From an uncultured Lachnospiraceae bacterium (lineage in GTDB: Bacteria; Bacillota; Clostridia; Lachnospirales; Lachnospiraceae), in the NCBI GenBank assembly GCA_910586125.1, contig CAJUHP010000018.1, positions 1 through 64,000 on the forward strand: 64,000 bases of DNA, in the 5' to 3' direction. Of this stretch, positions 8,801-16,922 are shown one piece after another (the first letter of the stretch is position 1; each line of letters opens with the position of its first letter). Under the pieces are notes generated by a model. The model did no database searches. It was not told where the DNA came from and saw nothing but the letters and a program-made list of their open reading frames with translations. A program made the position numbers and the translations under genes.

Positions 8801-9921
8801 CGCTTGAGAGGATTGTATATCGGGGGCAAGAGTGGGTGTTTGCGCGCTATGCGGATCTTTTTTCGGAAGAGCTCCCAGAGGCGGTAAGACTCTTGTTTTA
8901 CAGCGCATTAAGCTGCTTTACTGTGGAACAGGAGGAAAATCTGGTTCGCTACCGCGGAGCGGCCAAACAGGTGAGGATTCCGGCAGGGATACGGCGGATT
9001 GAGGCGGAAGTGTTTCGGGATGTAATGATGTTGGAGAGGATAGAGATCCCGGCGAGTGTGGAATATATCGGCGCAAGAGCATTTCACGGGACCGGATGGA
9101 TGGAGCAAAAGCGCAGAGAATCTCCTTTTGTCACTGTGCGGGATATGCTTTTGGATGCGTCAGGCTGCGAGGGAGCGTTGGAAATTCCCGAATATGTTCG
9201 TCTGGTATGCGGCTGGGCGTTTGCAAACGGTCTGAGAATCAGCAGCATTCATTTTTTGTCGGAGCGAGTGCGGGTGGAGGAATATGCGTTCCGCAACTGC
9301 ATCAATCTGCGGGAGATCGTTTTGGCGGACAGAACGAAAATCCGGCTGTCCGGCCTGGAGGATCGCAAAAAGGAATGGCCCCCTCTGGCAAAGCAAGCAG
9401 TGACGGAGAGCCTCAATTGCTTTAAGACCGACGAAGAAGGGAGGCTTCTGGAATGCACCGGGAATATCTCCTGTCTCCGGCTTGCAGACGGCATCACGGA
9501 GATTGGGGAGGGCGCGTTTCAGGACGGAAATCTGCTGACGGAAATTACGTTTTGCAAAACGGTGAAACGGATTGGAAAGCGCGCTTTTGCGGGGTGTAAA
9601 TGGCTGCGCGAGGTCAGGCAGGCGTACGGGGTGAAGCGTATCGAGGCGCGCGCCTTTTCGGGCTGCGGCTCTCTTGAGAGGGTGGAGCTGTCAGAAAGCT
9701 TAAAGCACATCGGAGCAGGCGCTTTTGAGAACTGCACTTCGCTGGAGGAAATACGGATACCCGAAGGCGTGGAGGAGATACCCGCAAAGGCGTTTTACCG
9801 CTGTCAAAGTCTGAAATATGTCCGGCTTCCATCCACCGTGAGGAGAATGAGCCGGGACGCCTTCGCTTATTGTGGAAAAGACCTGATCCTCCAGATTCCT
9901 GACGGAGTACAGATCGAGTGA
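5836..9921 (+). CDS. Large BspA-type leucine-rich repeat (LRR_5) protein, apparently cytoplasmic
   Basis: A protein of 1361 residues built almost wholly of Treponema/BspA-type LRR units of 21-24 residues, with the recurring theme I-x-x-x-AF-x-GC-x-x-L-x-x-V-x-L-P. At least four arrays are separated by spacers, with repeat blocks near residues 10-170, 220-320, 380-640, 670-1010 and 1030-1360. There is no signal peptide, membrane segment or sortase motif at either end, unlike secreted BspA proteins, so it is either intracellular or exported in an unusual way. A TTG at 5809 would extend it by 9 residues, but ATG 5836, after GAGG and 7 bases past the dus stop, is better. The role is unknown; LRRs bind proteins. 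Confidence 0.85.
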   Translation: MAGYYQIENGILKRYTGREEAIRIPSGIHTIGKGALKGCVSLKKAVLPPGLQYIEEDAFKGCRRLEEVVIPDGVTGIGSYAFHRCHALRQICLPLSVQELGEYAFLYCDNLREARLPGVKRLGTEAFANGMSLEKLVISRELDPDCICDVFTGCCRVREIAYADGETYPIPNVVEAAAGLVPLPPRMACIVKDILLRMMEWEGRTLLRFRVNIKQVDVPEGIEVLAKSSFFDMRGIQEIKLPESLKRIENHAFRNCIGLERVIFGGNELDIAKDAFRNCTALRSVRTCDGTEYLFGGLEHIYKKERESQADGEVPANGGRPETAGNTERILLSGNQIPGLVHVIHRQVLGNFRVSKTILLKYLGTESRVIIPEGITRIAEEAFAGNETINKVIFPESLREIGAEAFRGCLLMQTAVLPERLCKIGEGAFEGCVKLLRMEVPDAVDVLENRLFRQCRALQEICLPTGLKKIGESAFYGCQSLKKIVLPQELLAVGKMAFYLCGLREVRIPAKTEYVESLAFAKSGLQRAWIAGSGGHCGADVFGDCSRLKSLVLEEGVRHIPDKLAYGCSSLLRVVCPQTLESVGRHVWEGSPFLEQWKQRQSKKEQEDTAEDAVFWDGQHLEGEVCIPAHVRILAGGAFYGNTRITKVYLPQTVQSVGAAAFKGCSALRQVYLPSQIRHLEAEVFWGCRVLENVCLSEGGEENRLPIWRRIGERAFYLCEKLREVRLDQTEAVGREAFLGCTGLAKCAVNSILWAGEGAFFGTAMGEKLENGLHRVGNLIVSGADCIGDICFPDEVQGIAPYAFAGNRSLVHVTFPESLRQIGEGAFFGCSGLSHAVFLGELRAVGAHAFEKCCSLREAECRACEMGEGAFAGCAALTRAFLPEITILEKRLFAGCVNLEICLCERAETVRDFCFSGCRSLRNFDFSSLKQVGTYAFSGCESLRYADFADGLLLHAHALEDCSGLEQLCLFGPQGTVSLKEYALSGCTSLERIVYRGQEWVFARYADLFSEELPEAVRLLFYSALSCFTVEQEENLVRYRGAAKQVRIPAGIRRIEAEVFRDVMMLERIEIPASVEYIGARAFHGTGWMEQKRRESPFVTVRDMLLDASGCEGALEIPEYVRLVCGWAFANGLRISSIHFLSERVRVEEYAFRNCINLREIVLADRTKIRLSGLEDRKKEWPPLAKQAVTESLNCFKTDEEGRLLECTGNISCLRLADGITEIGEGAFQDGNLLTEITFCKTVKRIGKRAFAGCKWLREVRQAYGVKRIEARAFSGCGSLERVELSESLKHIGAGAFENCTSLEEIRIPEGVEEIPAKAFYRCQSLKYVRLPSTVRRMSRDAFAYCGKDLILQIPDGVQIE

Positions 9922-9934
9922 CAGGAGAAACGGG

Positions 9935-11005
9935 ATGAACTACCGGAGATTAGGAAGCACCGGACTTAACGTATCAGAAATTAGTTTCGGCACCATTCCG
10001 ATTCTGCAGGGAAATGTTCCGGTCCTGCCGGATTATTTCAATCTGGATGAAAAGGAAGCGCTCGCTGTGATGGAACATGCGTACCGGCTGGGGTGCAATC
10101 TGTACGATACGGCGATTGTGCCGGAGTATGGGGACGCGGAGAAAAAGCTGGGAAAATTTGCTGCCTGCGTGGGGAGAGAGCGCATTGTCATTTCGGATAA
10201 AGCGCGCTTTTTTGGCGGGAGCGAGATGTATCAGGCCGTGGAGATTTCCTGTGAAAACCTTGGCACAACGCCGGATATCTATTTTGTCCATCAGGTGGAT
10301 GGCGCCCACGAGGAGGAAGTGTTTGGGAAAGGCGGCGCGCTTGACGCGCTCACAGAATTGAAGGCGGAGGGGAAGATCCGGTATACAGGGATCGCGAGTC
10401 ATTATTACGATATTTTGCTGCGGGGCGCGCGGGACAGCCGCGTGGACGTGCTGCAGGGAAGCGGCAACCTGCTGGAGAGAGGGATGCTGGAGCGGGTGCG
10501 GGAAGAACCGGTTTTTCAAAAGAAGGGCTTTCTTGTCAACAAAGTGTATGCGGCCGGACTTTTGCCGGCGAGATTTCCGGTTTTGATGCTGGCGGGCTTC
10601 GTGCTGTCCTACCCGGTGTCAAGCGCATTGATCGGGCTGGGGACAGAGGAACAGGTTGACGCTGTCATGGGGCAGGATATTTCATTGCAGGGATCCGAGC
10701 CTCCTTCTTTTGCGGATGTTCTTTGCGCATTGGAAAAGGAGTATACGCCCATTCCGTGCGACAGATGCCAGAGGTGTACATGTCCCTATGGGACAGAGAT
10801 CCATACGTTATTCCGGCAGTACCAGTATTTTCATCTGGGAAAAGATTTCTGGGCGCTGAAAAAACTGGCGCTTGGGATTGCCGAGAGCGCTGGGCATTGC
10901 CGGGAGTGCGCCGGGATGCCGTGTTTGGATGCGTGTCCGCGGAAGATACGAATTCCCCAGGAGATACAGAAGGTGGAGCGGCTGGTTTGGGATAGGTTAT
11001 TCTGA
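9935..11005 (+). CDS. Aldo/keto reductase with C-terminal ferredoxin-like cysteine region
   Basis: A 356-residue protein. The aldo/keto reductase tetrad is intact: Asp58 (LYDTA), Tyr65 (PEYGDAE), Lys89 (ISDKA) and His119 (YFVHQVD). From about residue 273 follow CDRCQRCTCPYG and, near 321, CRECAGMPCLDACP, enough cysteines for iron-sulfur clusters. This class of anaerobe AKRs couples an NADPH-type fold to an iron-sulfur domain; the substrates are unknown. GGAG 8-11 bases before the ATG supports the start, 13 bases after the LRR stop, so the gene is part of the dus operon. Confidence 0.85.
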   Translation: MNYRRLGSTGLNVSEISFGTIPILQGNVPVLPDYFNLDEKEALAVMEHAYRLGCNLYDTAIVPEYGDAEKKLGKFAACVGRERIVISDKARFFGGSEMYQAVEISCENLGTTPDIYFVHQVDGAHEEEVFGKGGALDALTELKAEGKIRYTGIASHYYDILLRGARDSRVDVLQGSGNLLERGMLERVREEPVFQKKGFLVNKVYAAGLLPARFPVLMLAGFVLSYPVSSALIGLGTEEQVDAVMGQDISLQGSEPPSFADVLCALEKEYTPIPCDRCQRCTCPYGTEIHTLFRQYQYFHLGKDFWALKKLALGIAESAGHCRECAGMPCLDACPRKIRIPQEIQKVERLVWDRLF

Positions 11006-11036
11006 CCGGGCAGGTGCGGGGGAAGAGGAGAAACGA

Positions 11037-11060
11037 ATGATCCAGGTTGACAGACAGTAG
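11037..11060 (+). CDS. Possible 7-residue upstream ORF (leader peptide)
   Basis: ATG 11037 follows a good site (AAGAGGAGAAACGAATG) and reads MIQVDRQ before TAG. The next gene starts 13 bases after the stop. It could couple translation of the helicase fusion or be chance. There is no stem-loop typical of attenuators. Confidence 0.25.
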   Translation: MIQVDRQ

Positions 11061-11073
11061 AATGTGAGGAAAA

Positions 11074-14000
11074 ATGTACATAGGAGATCTGCATATCCAC
11101 TCCCGGTATTCGCGTGCCACCAGCAGAGATTGTACGCCGGAATATCTGGATTTGTGGGCAGGAAGAAAAGGAATCGACATCGTAGGTACAGGGGATTTTA
11201 CGCACCCGGCCTGGCGGGAGGAGCTGACAGAAAAGCTTGAGCCGGCTGAGGAGGGCCTGTATGTGCTGAAAGAGGAATACCGGCTGGAGGAAGCAAAGAA
11301 AACAGGCCGGCGTCCCCGTTTTGTAGTCACCGGTGAAATCAGCTCCATTTATAAAAAGGGAGACCGGGTGAGAAAAGTACATAGCCTTCTGATTCTGCCG
11401 AGCCTTGCGGCGGCGCAGGCACTGGCAAAGCGGCTGGAGCTGATCGGCAATGTGCATTCGGACGGACGGCCGATTCTGGGCGTTCCCTGCAAAGATCTGC
11501 TGGAAATTCTGCTGGAAACCAGTCCGAAAGGGATTTATGTGCCGGCTCATATCTGGACGCCTCACTTTTCTCTGTTCGGCGCATTTTCGGGCTTTGACGC
11601 CATAGAAGAATGTTTTGAAGATCTGACGCCCCATATTCATGCGCTGGAGACGGGGCTTTCTTCGGACCCGTCGATGAACTGGCGTGTGAGCGCGCTGGAT
11701 CGGTTTCAGCTACTTTCCCATTCGGATGCTCATTCTCCGGCAAAGCTGGGAAGAGAGGCCGATCTGTTCGACATAGATCTGTCCTATAGCGGACTTTTTC
11801 GCGCGATCCAGGAAGGAAAAGGACTGGCGGGCACGATTGAATTTTTTCCGGAAGAGGGGAAATACCATTTTGACGGACACAGAAAATGCGGCCTGTGCAT
11901 CAGCCCTCGCGAGACGGCCAGCTATCAGAATCGCTGCCCGGTATGCGGCAGAAAGATAACGATCGGCGTGCAAAACCGGGTGGAGCAGTTGGCGGATCGG
12001 AAGGAAGGCTTTCGTCTGCCGTCGGGCCGTCCTTTTGAGAGCTTGGTGCCGCTTTTAGAAGTAATCGGCGCTTCGATGGGAATGTCTTCTGCCGCGAAGC
12101 GGGTGGCGGAAACATATGGGAAAATGATAGAAACGCTGGGGCCGGAGTTTGCGATTCTGCGGGAAGTTCCTGTCGAGGACGTCAAAAAAACGGCGGGACC
12201 TCTGGTGGCGGAGGGGATTCGCCGTCTGCGCAGGGGAGAGGTGGAGCGTACGCCGGGCTTTGATGGAGAGTACGGAAAAATCCGTCTGCTGCTCCCGGAG
12301 GAGATCCGCGCTCTGGAAGGCCAGATGTCCCTCTTTTCGCCAAAAGAACTGGAAGAATTAGAGAAAAAGCAGAAAGAAGAAAAAATAAGCCGGAATATAA
12401 AAACGGAGACAGGCGGTTCTCAAAACGGCGCCGGGAGAAAAGAAAATGCCGGGGAGAAAGAAGACGCCGGGAGAAATGACAGCGCGGCTCAGGAAAGCGT
12501 CTTGCCGCCGACGGGGCTCAATGCGCGACAAAGAGAGGCCGTGAAACAGACCGGCCGGGCGGTGGCAGTCATTGCCGGTCCGGGCGCAGGCAAGACCAGG
12601 ACATTGATTGCCAGGCTTCATAATCTGCTAAAGGAGAGGAGGATTTCGCCAGAGGAGATAACGGCAGTAACCTTCACCAATCAGGCCGCCAGGGAGATGC
12701 GCGCCAGAACGGCAGAATATGCCTCCCTGGAGGGGCAGAAGAAAAAACGCCCGAAGGACAAGAGGAGAGAAGGCGTTTGGATTGGAACGTTTCATGCGGT
12801 CTGCAGCCTTTTTCTGCAGGAGGCGGGATATTCCTTTACCGTGGCGGACGAGGGGCTTCGTGTGGAATTGGCGGCAGATACTTTACAGAAATGGGATAGG
12901 AAGGATTCTCCCGATCAATTTCTGCAGGAACTTTCCCGATTGAAAAACGGGTTGGTCAAAGAGACGGGGATGGCGGATCTGTCTGATTTCGCCTGGCCCG
13001 CTTGTCTGGAGAAATCTGCTTCTTCTGAGTGGCCGCGCATTTCTGACATAGATGAGACGAAAAGTCAGGATATCTATCGGTACTATCAAGAGCTTCTGCG
13101 GCAGGAGGGGGCGCTGGATTACGATGATCTTCTGCTAAAAACATGCGAGCTTCTGGAAAATATGCCGGAGAATGCGCCGGAGAGAAAACGGTTTTCGTAT
13201 CTTCTCATTGATGAGTTCCAGGATATCAATCCACTTCAGTACCGTCTGATGAAGGAATGGGGGCGCGGCGGCAGGGAACTGTTTGTCATCGGGGACCCGG
13301 ACCAGTCCATCTATGGTTTTCGCGGGTGTACCCCCCATGTCTTTGGCCGCCTGAAAACAGATTACCCGGATTGCTGTATCGTGCGTCTGGAAGAAAATTA
13401 CCGCTGCGCGCCAACCATACTGGAGGCAGCCCTTGGGCTCATCTCTCATAATGAGGGGGGCGTGCGCGCAATGACGGCGAAAAAACAGCCCTTGGCAGCC
13501 GGGCAGCCTTTGCCTCTGCGTATTGTGTCGGCGCAGGATGAGCGCCGGGAAGCGATTTTTGTGGCGAAGGAGATTGCGAGACAGATCGGCGGCATTGACA
13601 TGCTGGATACCGATCAAAACGGGGCAGGGGAAAACCGTCCGCTGCGGGGATTTTCGGATATTGCCGTGCTGTATCGGACGCGCCGGCAGGCCGCGCTGCT
13701 GGAAAAATGTTTCCGGCAGGAGGGCATTCCCTACCTGGTGGGAGGGCGGGAGGATTTCCTGCGGGAGCGGGAAGTGCGGGCGGCGTTGTACTTTTTTCGC
13801 CATGTACTCGATGGGGAAAAGGGGGCGTCAGAAATATTGTGCCGCAGGCTGCTGCGGCCTATTCTGGAGGAGAACTGGGAGGAAAAACTGACGTTTCTGA
13901 CCGGGAAGTACAGGAAAAAAATAAGGAAAGCCCGTCCGGTAAAACTGCTGGAGGAGTGGGCCGGGGAGATTGGTTTAGAGCAGGAGGAAGCCATAAAGAA

Positions 14001-14490
14001 GCTGACCGACATGTCCGTTCTGTATCCGACCATGGAAGATTTTTTCTACACGCTTTCCTTTGGGGAGGACGGGGATGTGAGACGAAACGGCGGCAGAAGA
14101 TATACGGCGGACGCGGTGACGCTGATGACGCTTCACGGCTCCAAAGGATTGGAATTTCCCGTGGTGTTTCTTTACGGCATGGATAGGGGGCGCTTTCCTC
14201 TGGAATTTCGCACCGAAAAGACAGGCCTTGAAGAAGAACGGCGCCTGTGCTATGTGGGTATGACGCGGGCAAGGGAAGAATTGATTCTGGTCTGCGCGGC
14301 GGAACCCTCCCCATTTCTTTCAGAAATTCCACCGGGGGCCGCAAAACAGGAGCAGGCATATAAAGCGGAGGAGGAAGAGAGCGTGCAGGCAGTACAGATC
14401 AGCCTGTTCGACTGGCTTGCAGAGTCCGCGGCCGGCAGCGGGAGCGCGGCCAAAAAAGATACGCCGCACTGCGTTTCGATCGGCAGGTAG
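11074..14490 (+). CDS. Endonuclease Q-like PHP domain fused to a UvrD/Rep-family helicase
   Basis: A 1138-residue fusion. Residues 1 to about 410 match the EndoQ/PHP family: metal-binding GDLHIHSRYS at 4-13, GTGDFTHP near 48, SHSDAHSP near 215, and a four-cysteine zinc finger near 271-292 (CGLC, then CPVC). EndoQ cuts DNA 5' of deaminated bases and abasic sites. A charged linker (about 415-475) leads to a superfamily 1A helicase: Q-motif LNARQREAVKQ, Walker A GPGAGKT near 503, TFTNQAAREM, Walker B LLIDEFQD near 711, GDPDQSIYGFRG near 740, LHGSKGLEFP near 1019 and YVGMTRAREEL near 1059. The likely job is DNA damage incision followed by strand unwinding. A perfect hairpin follows at 14523. Confidence 0.88.
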   Translation: MYIGDLHIHSRYSRATSRDCTPEYLDLWAGRKGIDIVGTGDFTHPAWREELTEKLEPAEEGLYVLKEEYRLEEAKKTGRRPRFVVTGEISSIYKKGDRVRKVHSLLILPSLAAAQALAKRLELIGNVHSDGRPILGVPCKDLLEILLETSPKGIYVPAHIWTPHFSLFGAFSGFDAIEECFEDLTPHIHALETGLSSDPSMNWRVSALDRFQLLSHSDAHSPAKLGREADLFDIDLSYSGLFRAIQEGKGLAGTIEFFPEEGKYHFDGHRKCGLCISPRETASYQNRCPVCGRKITIGVQNRVEQLADRKEGFRLPSGRPFESLVPLLEVIGASMGMSSAAKRVAETYGKMIETLGPEFAILREVPVEDVKKTAGPLVAEGIRRLRRGEVERTPGFDGEYGKIRLLLPEEIRALEGQMSLFSPKELEELEKKQKEEKISRNIKTETGGSQNGAGRKENAGEKEDAGRNDSAAQESVLPPTGLNARQREAVKQTGRAVAVIAGPGAGKTRTLIARLHNLLKERRISPEEITAVTFTNQAAREMRARTAEYASLEGQKKKRPKDKRREGVWIGTFHAVCSLFLQEAGYSFTVADEGLRVELAADTLQKWDRKDSPDQFLQELSRLKNGLVKETGMADLSDFAWPACLEKSASSEWPRISDIDETKSQDIYRYYQELLRQEGALDYDDLLLKTCELLENMPENAPERKRFSYLLIDEFQDINPLQYRLMKEWGRGGRELFVIGDPDQSIYGFRGCTPHVFGRLKTDYPDCCIVRLEENYRCAPTILEAALGLISHNEGGVRAMTAKKQPLAAGQPLPLRIVSAQDERREAIFVAKEIARQIGGIDMLDTDQNGAGENRPLRGFSDIAVLYRTRRQAALLEKCFRQEGIPYLVGGREDFLREREVRAALYFFRHVLDGEKGASEILCRRLLRPILEENWEEKLTFLTGKYRKKIRKARPVKLLEEWAGEIGLEQEEAIKKLTDMSVLYPTMEDFFYTLSFGEDGDVRRNGGRRYTADAVTLMTLHGSKGLEFPVVFLYGMDRGRFPLEFRTEKTGLEEERRLCYVGMTRAREELILVCAAEPSPFLSEIPPGAAKQEQAYKAEEEESVQAVQISLFDWLAESAAGSGSAAKKDTPHCVSIGR

Positions 14491-14522
14491 CAGAACGCAC
14501 AATTTGGGAGAAAGCAGAGTCA

Positions 14523-14548
14523 AATCCCCCGTCAGGAGACGGGGGATT
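14523..14548. terminator. Hairpin terminator between convergent genes
   Basis: A perfect 11-bp stem, AATCCCCCGTC with GACGGGGGATT, closes a 4-base loop. It lies 33 bases after the helicase fusion stop and overlaps the stop codon of the minus-strand phosphoesterase at 14532. No long T run is present on either side, so termination strength is uncertain. Confidence 0.6.
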
Positions 14549-15434
14549 GCTTGGCATAAGAATCAATACAGACAGATTCCGCCAGCACTTCTCTGGCTAC
14601 ATAGAGGCTCCGGTCCGGCCGTGTGTTGACGGTCCATTTGACCAGGGTAAGACGCCGGCAGCAGACCTCGATGCAGGTGATGCAGCGCGGGTGTACACAG
14701 CTTCCCGTATTGCAGAAAGGGGCGTCGGCCGTTCCGATCATGGGCCGGTGTGTGTGGCCGGTGATCAGAATATGTCCTTCCATGCGGGCCCAGTCTGTGA
14801 GTTTTTCTTCGGCCCGCCGCTTCTTTTTGTTGTTTTTGGCGGCACTGGTGGGATCTAAAAAGCCCATGCGCTCCGCTGGTCCCCACAGGTATCGAACCAG
14901 AAAACGGCTGAGCCGCCAAAGGCGGCTGTTGAGAAAATCCGTCTGGTGCCCGTGCGTCAGGTAGAGGTCTCTTCTCTGCTTTTGATCCTGTAAAATCAGG
15001 CCGGAGTAGAAGGTAATGCCGGGAAACAGGGGAAGATCTTCGTTTCCGGAGGGGCAGGAGAAGGAGGAAAACCATTGGTTTGCTTTTTTGGGCGAGCGTT
15101 TCACCATGTCGTGGTTGCCGTAGAGCATATAGAGCCGCCCTTCCTGATAAAACTTGGACAATAACCAGAAAACGTTGCTGTGAACTTCAACAATCTGCTT
15201 CATGGAGCGGTTTTCCCACAGCTCATCCCCATCCCCCAGCTCAATATAGGTGTATCCCAGATTGTAATAATACTGCAGAGCTGCAAAATACAGATGCTGG
15301 TTTTTCAGAAAATTATCGTTGGAGCTTCCGTTTCCCCGATGACAGTCGCTGATTAAAATAAATTTGGAATGCTCATACAGGGGAATCAGAGGCGCGTTCT
15401 GAAAGGCTTCCCGCATTCGGTGATCAGTGTTCAT
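14532..15434 (-). CDS. Calcineurin-like metallophosphoesterase
   Basis: A 300-residue soluble enzyme with the binuclear metallophosphoesterase motifs in order: ILISDCHRGN near 26-35 (Asp and His), ELGDGDELWE near 65, YGNHDM near 104, a histidine in LTHGHQTDF near 165 and GHTHRPM near 227. The spacing resembles UDP-2,3-diacylglucosamine-hydrolase-like and SerB-like phosphoesterases of Firmicutes, but lipid A synthesis is not expected here and the substrate is unknown. The upstream DUF4474 gene overlaps it by 11 bases, so the two form a minus-strand operon. Its last codons form the hairpin at 14523-14548. Confidence 0.8.
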   Translation of the reverse strand: MNTDHRMREAFQNAPLIPLYEHSKFILISDCHRGNGSSNDNFLKNQHLYFAALQYYYNLGYTYIELGDGDELWENRSMKQIVEVHSNVFWLLSKFYQEGRLYMLYGNHDMVKRSPKKANQWFSSFSCPSGNEDLPLFPGITFYSGLILQDQKQRRDLYLTHGHQTDFLNSRLWRLSRFLVRYLWGPAERMGFLDPTSAAKNNKKKRRAEEKLTDWARMEGHILITGHTHRPMIGTADAPFCNTGSCVHPRCITCIEVCCRRLTLVKWTVNTRPDRSLYVAREVLAESVCIDSYAKQSPVS

Positions 15435-16320
15435 GCGAATGTCTCCGCCGTCTGCGTGGCTTTCGGATTGTGATCATCTTTCGGAAGGCAAATGGCAGGA
15501 AGTAATACAGATACAGAAGGCGGTCGATGCTTTTGCAGAAGGGCCGTGTGATCCACAGGTAAAGCCCGCAGAAAATCCGGTTTTTCCACTGTGAAAAAGC
15601 GCAGATCAGGCGCATAAAAAATCCGTGTCCGGATCGGGAATGAAAACAGAGCGTTGCGGTCAGTCCTTCGATGCACAGATGTTCCGGATCAAAACCGCAT
15701 TCCCGCAGCGCGCTGACAAAGGCGCAGAGCATTCGGCCGTTGGGGAACGCGATGGAAACACTCATCCGCAGCGTATGCGGGCGGGAGAAAAGACCCATGG
15801 AAAATCCGGCCAGCCACCAGTGCCGTTCGCTCAGCGAGAAGAGCGGACAGCTATCCCGGTATAAAGTCGTGCAGATCGGAAGCATTTCGGCATCGGAAAC
15901 GGCATGGAACAGAGCATGCTTTTGTTCGGCAGGAGAAAGAATGCCGTCAGCTTTGTAGATGCCGGTTTCACAGCCGGTATTGATGCCGTACTGGCCTTTC
16001 CAGAATTCAATCAGCCAGGTGCGGCCGTCATACTCAAAGTAGACGGGAAGGCAGTCGAATACCATCTGAAAGAAAGGCGCGGCCCAGTCAAAGAAGGCGC
16101 AGTATCCGAACGAGCGCTGCCAGGCGTCCTGACGGGAGATGAAGATATCCTGTTCAAGATCATAACAGAAACCAAACGGTTCGATGAGAGCGGATAGAAT
16201 CCGGCATTTTTCCTCCATACAAAGGCCGCAGACTTTTTTGATAATGCGGGGACGCCGGTATATCTGAATGCAGACAAACACGATGCAAAGAAAAATAAAA
16301 CATCCGATTGCGATATACAT
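15424..16320 (-). CDS. DUF4474 membrane-anchored protein
   Basis: A 298-residue protein with one N-terminal membrane segment (residues 2-20), then a soluble domain carrying the DUF4474 signature: FCYDLEQDIFIS, AWQRSFGYC, PVYFEYDGRTWLIEFWKGQYG and RHWWLAGFSMG. The C-terminus is strongly basic with an RRRRR run. The family is common in Clostridia, and its function is not established. The site AGGA lies 13 bases from the ATG, which is weak. The gene is upstream of and overlaps the phosphoesterase, which suggests linked roles at the cell envelope, but that is only inferred from operon position. Confidence 0.7.
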   Translation of the reverse strand: MYIAIGCFIFLCIVFVCIQIYRRPRIIKKVCGLCMEEKCRILSALIEPFGFCYDLEQDIFISRQDAWQRSFGYCAFFDWAAPFFQMVFDCLPVYFEYDGRTWLIEFWKGQYGINTGCETGIYKADGILSPAEQKHALFHAVSDAEMLPICTTLYRDSCPLFSLSERHWWLAGFSMGLFSRPHTLRMSVSIAFPNGRMLCAFVSALRECGFDPEHLCIEGLTATLCFHSRSGHGFFMRLICAFSQWKNRIFCGLYLWITRPFCKSIDRLLYLYYFLPFAFRKMITIRKPRRRRRHSHEH

Positions 16321-16422
16321 GATACAATGAATCCTGATTTCTTTTTACTGTATTGTATGTCCTTGAGGCCGTCTGTGACAGTCTGCCTGCGCGGAGGTTT
16401 TTGATAAATTATTTGCGGAGGC

Positions 16423-16451
16423 TTGCGCCGGATACGGGAAAATGGTAGAAT
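16423..16451 (+). promoter_or_regulatory. Predicted sigma-A promoter for the DUF6054/NYN/phosphoesterase/aminopeptidase run
   Basis: TTGCGC at 16423-16428 and TAGAAT at 16446-16451 with a 17-base spacer. It is followed by about 100 bases of leader before the DUF6054 start. Confidence 0.5.
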
Positions 16452-16554
16452 ACAGAGAGATAGAAGCAGAAAAAGATCCGACTGTTCTTGTCATCCGTTG
16501 GCGGGAGGATCCGACCGTTTACGAGATCACGGCGGTCAGGAAAGGAGAAGGGAT

Positions 16555-16887
16555 ATGGCAAAATATGAAAAACAGGTCAAAGGAAATTTTGATACGATCT
16601 TAGGCCGTCTGCACGAAGCGATTCTTGGCGGCAGCGTGTCGGCGTCCTATGAGGATGGCTTCTATTACAGGCAGGGGGAGTTTAACTGTGCCGTGCGCGT
16701 TTACGAGCGCTATAGCTTCACCGGCAGCAACCGGGTCAGCATGACGGTTGCGCTGACCGGAAGCGGAGGAAGCTATCTGCTTTCTGCGATCACTTCCGGC
16801 GGCAGCCAGGCAATGTTTTTTAAACTGAATACGTGGGGGGAGGAGTCATTTCTGCAGACGATTGCCGAGGTGGCGGATTCGCTGTAA
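16555..16887 (+). CDS. DUF6054 family small protein
   Basis: A 110-residue protein starting MAKYEKQVKGNFD, with a pattern of alternating strands (GGSVSASYEDGF, NRVSMTVALTGSGG, YLLSAITSGGSQAMFF) typical of DUF6054. No signal peptide or membrane segment. The start follows AAAGGAGAAGGGAT; a longer in-frame extension exists upstream but lacks a ribosome site. It begins a four-gene plus-strand run, with the NYN gene 35 bases downstream. Function unknown. Confidence 0.7.
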   Translation: MAKYEKQVKGNFDTILGRLHEAILGGSVSASYEDGFYYRQGEFNCAVRVYERYSFTGSNRVSMTVALTGSGGSYLLSAITSGGSQAMFFKLNTWGEESFLQTIAEVADSL

Positions 16888-16922
16888 GAGGGACGAAAAT
16901 TTCGGAGAGAACAGGAGAGAGA

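Noticed and set aside
16442..16603. A 53-codon frame MVEYREIEAEKD... before and overlapping the DUF6054 gene
   Set aside because: Reads fairly well, but its start overlaps the predicted -10 site and lacks a ribosome site; left out of the gene list.
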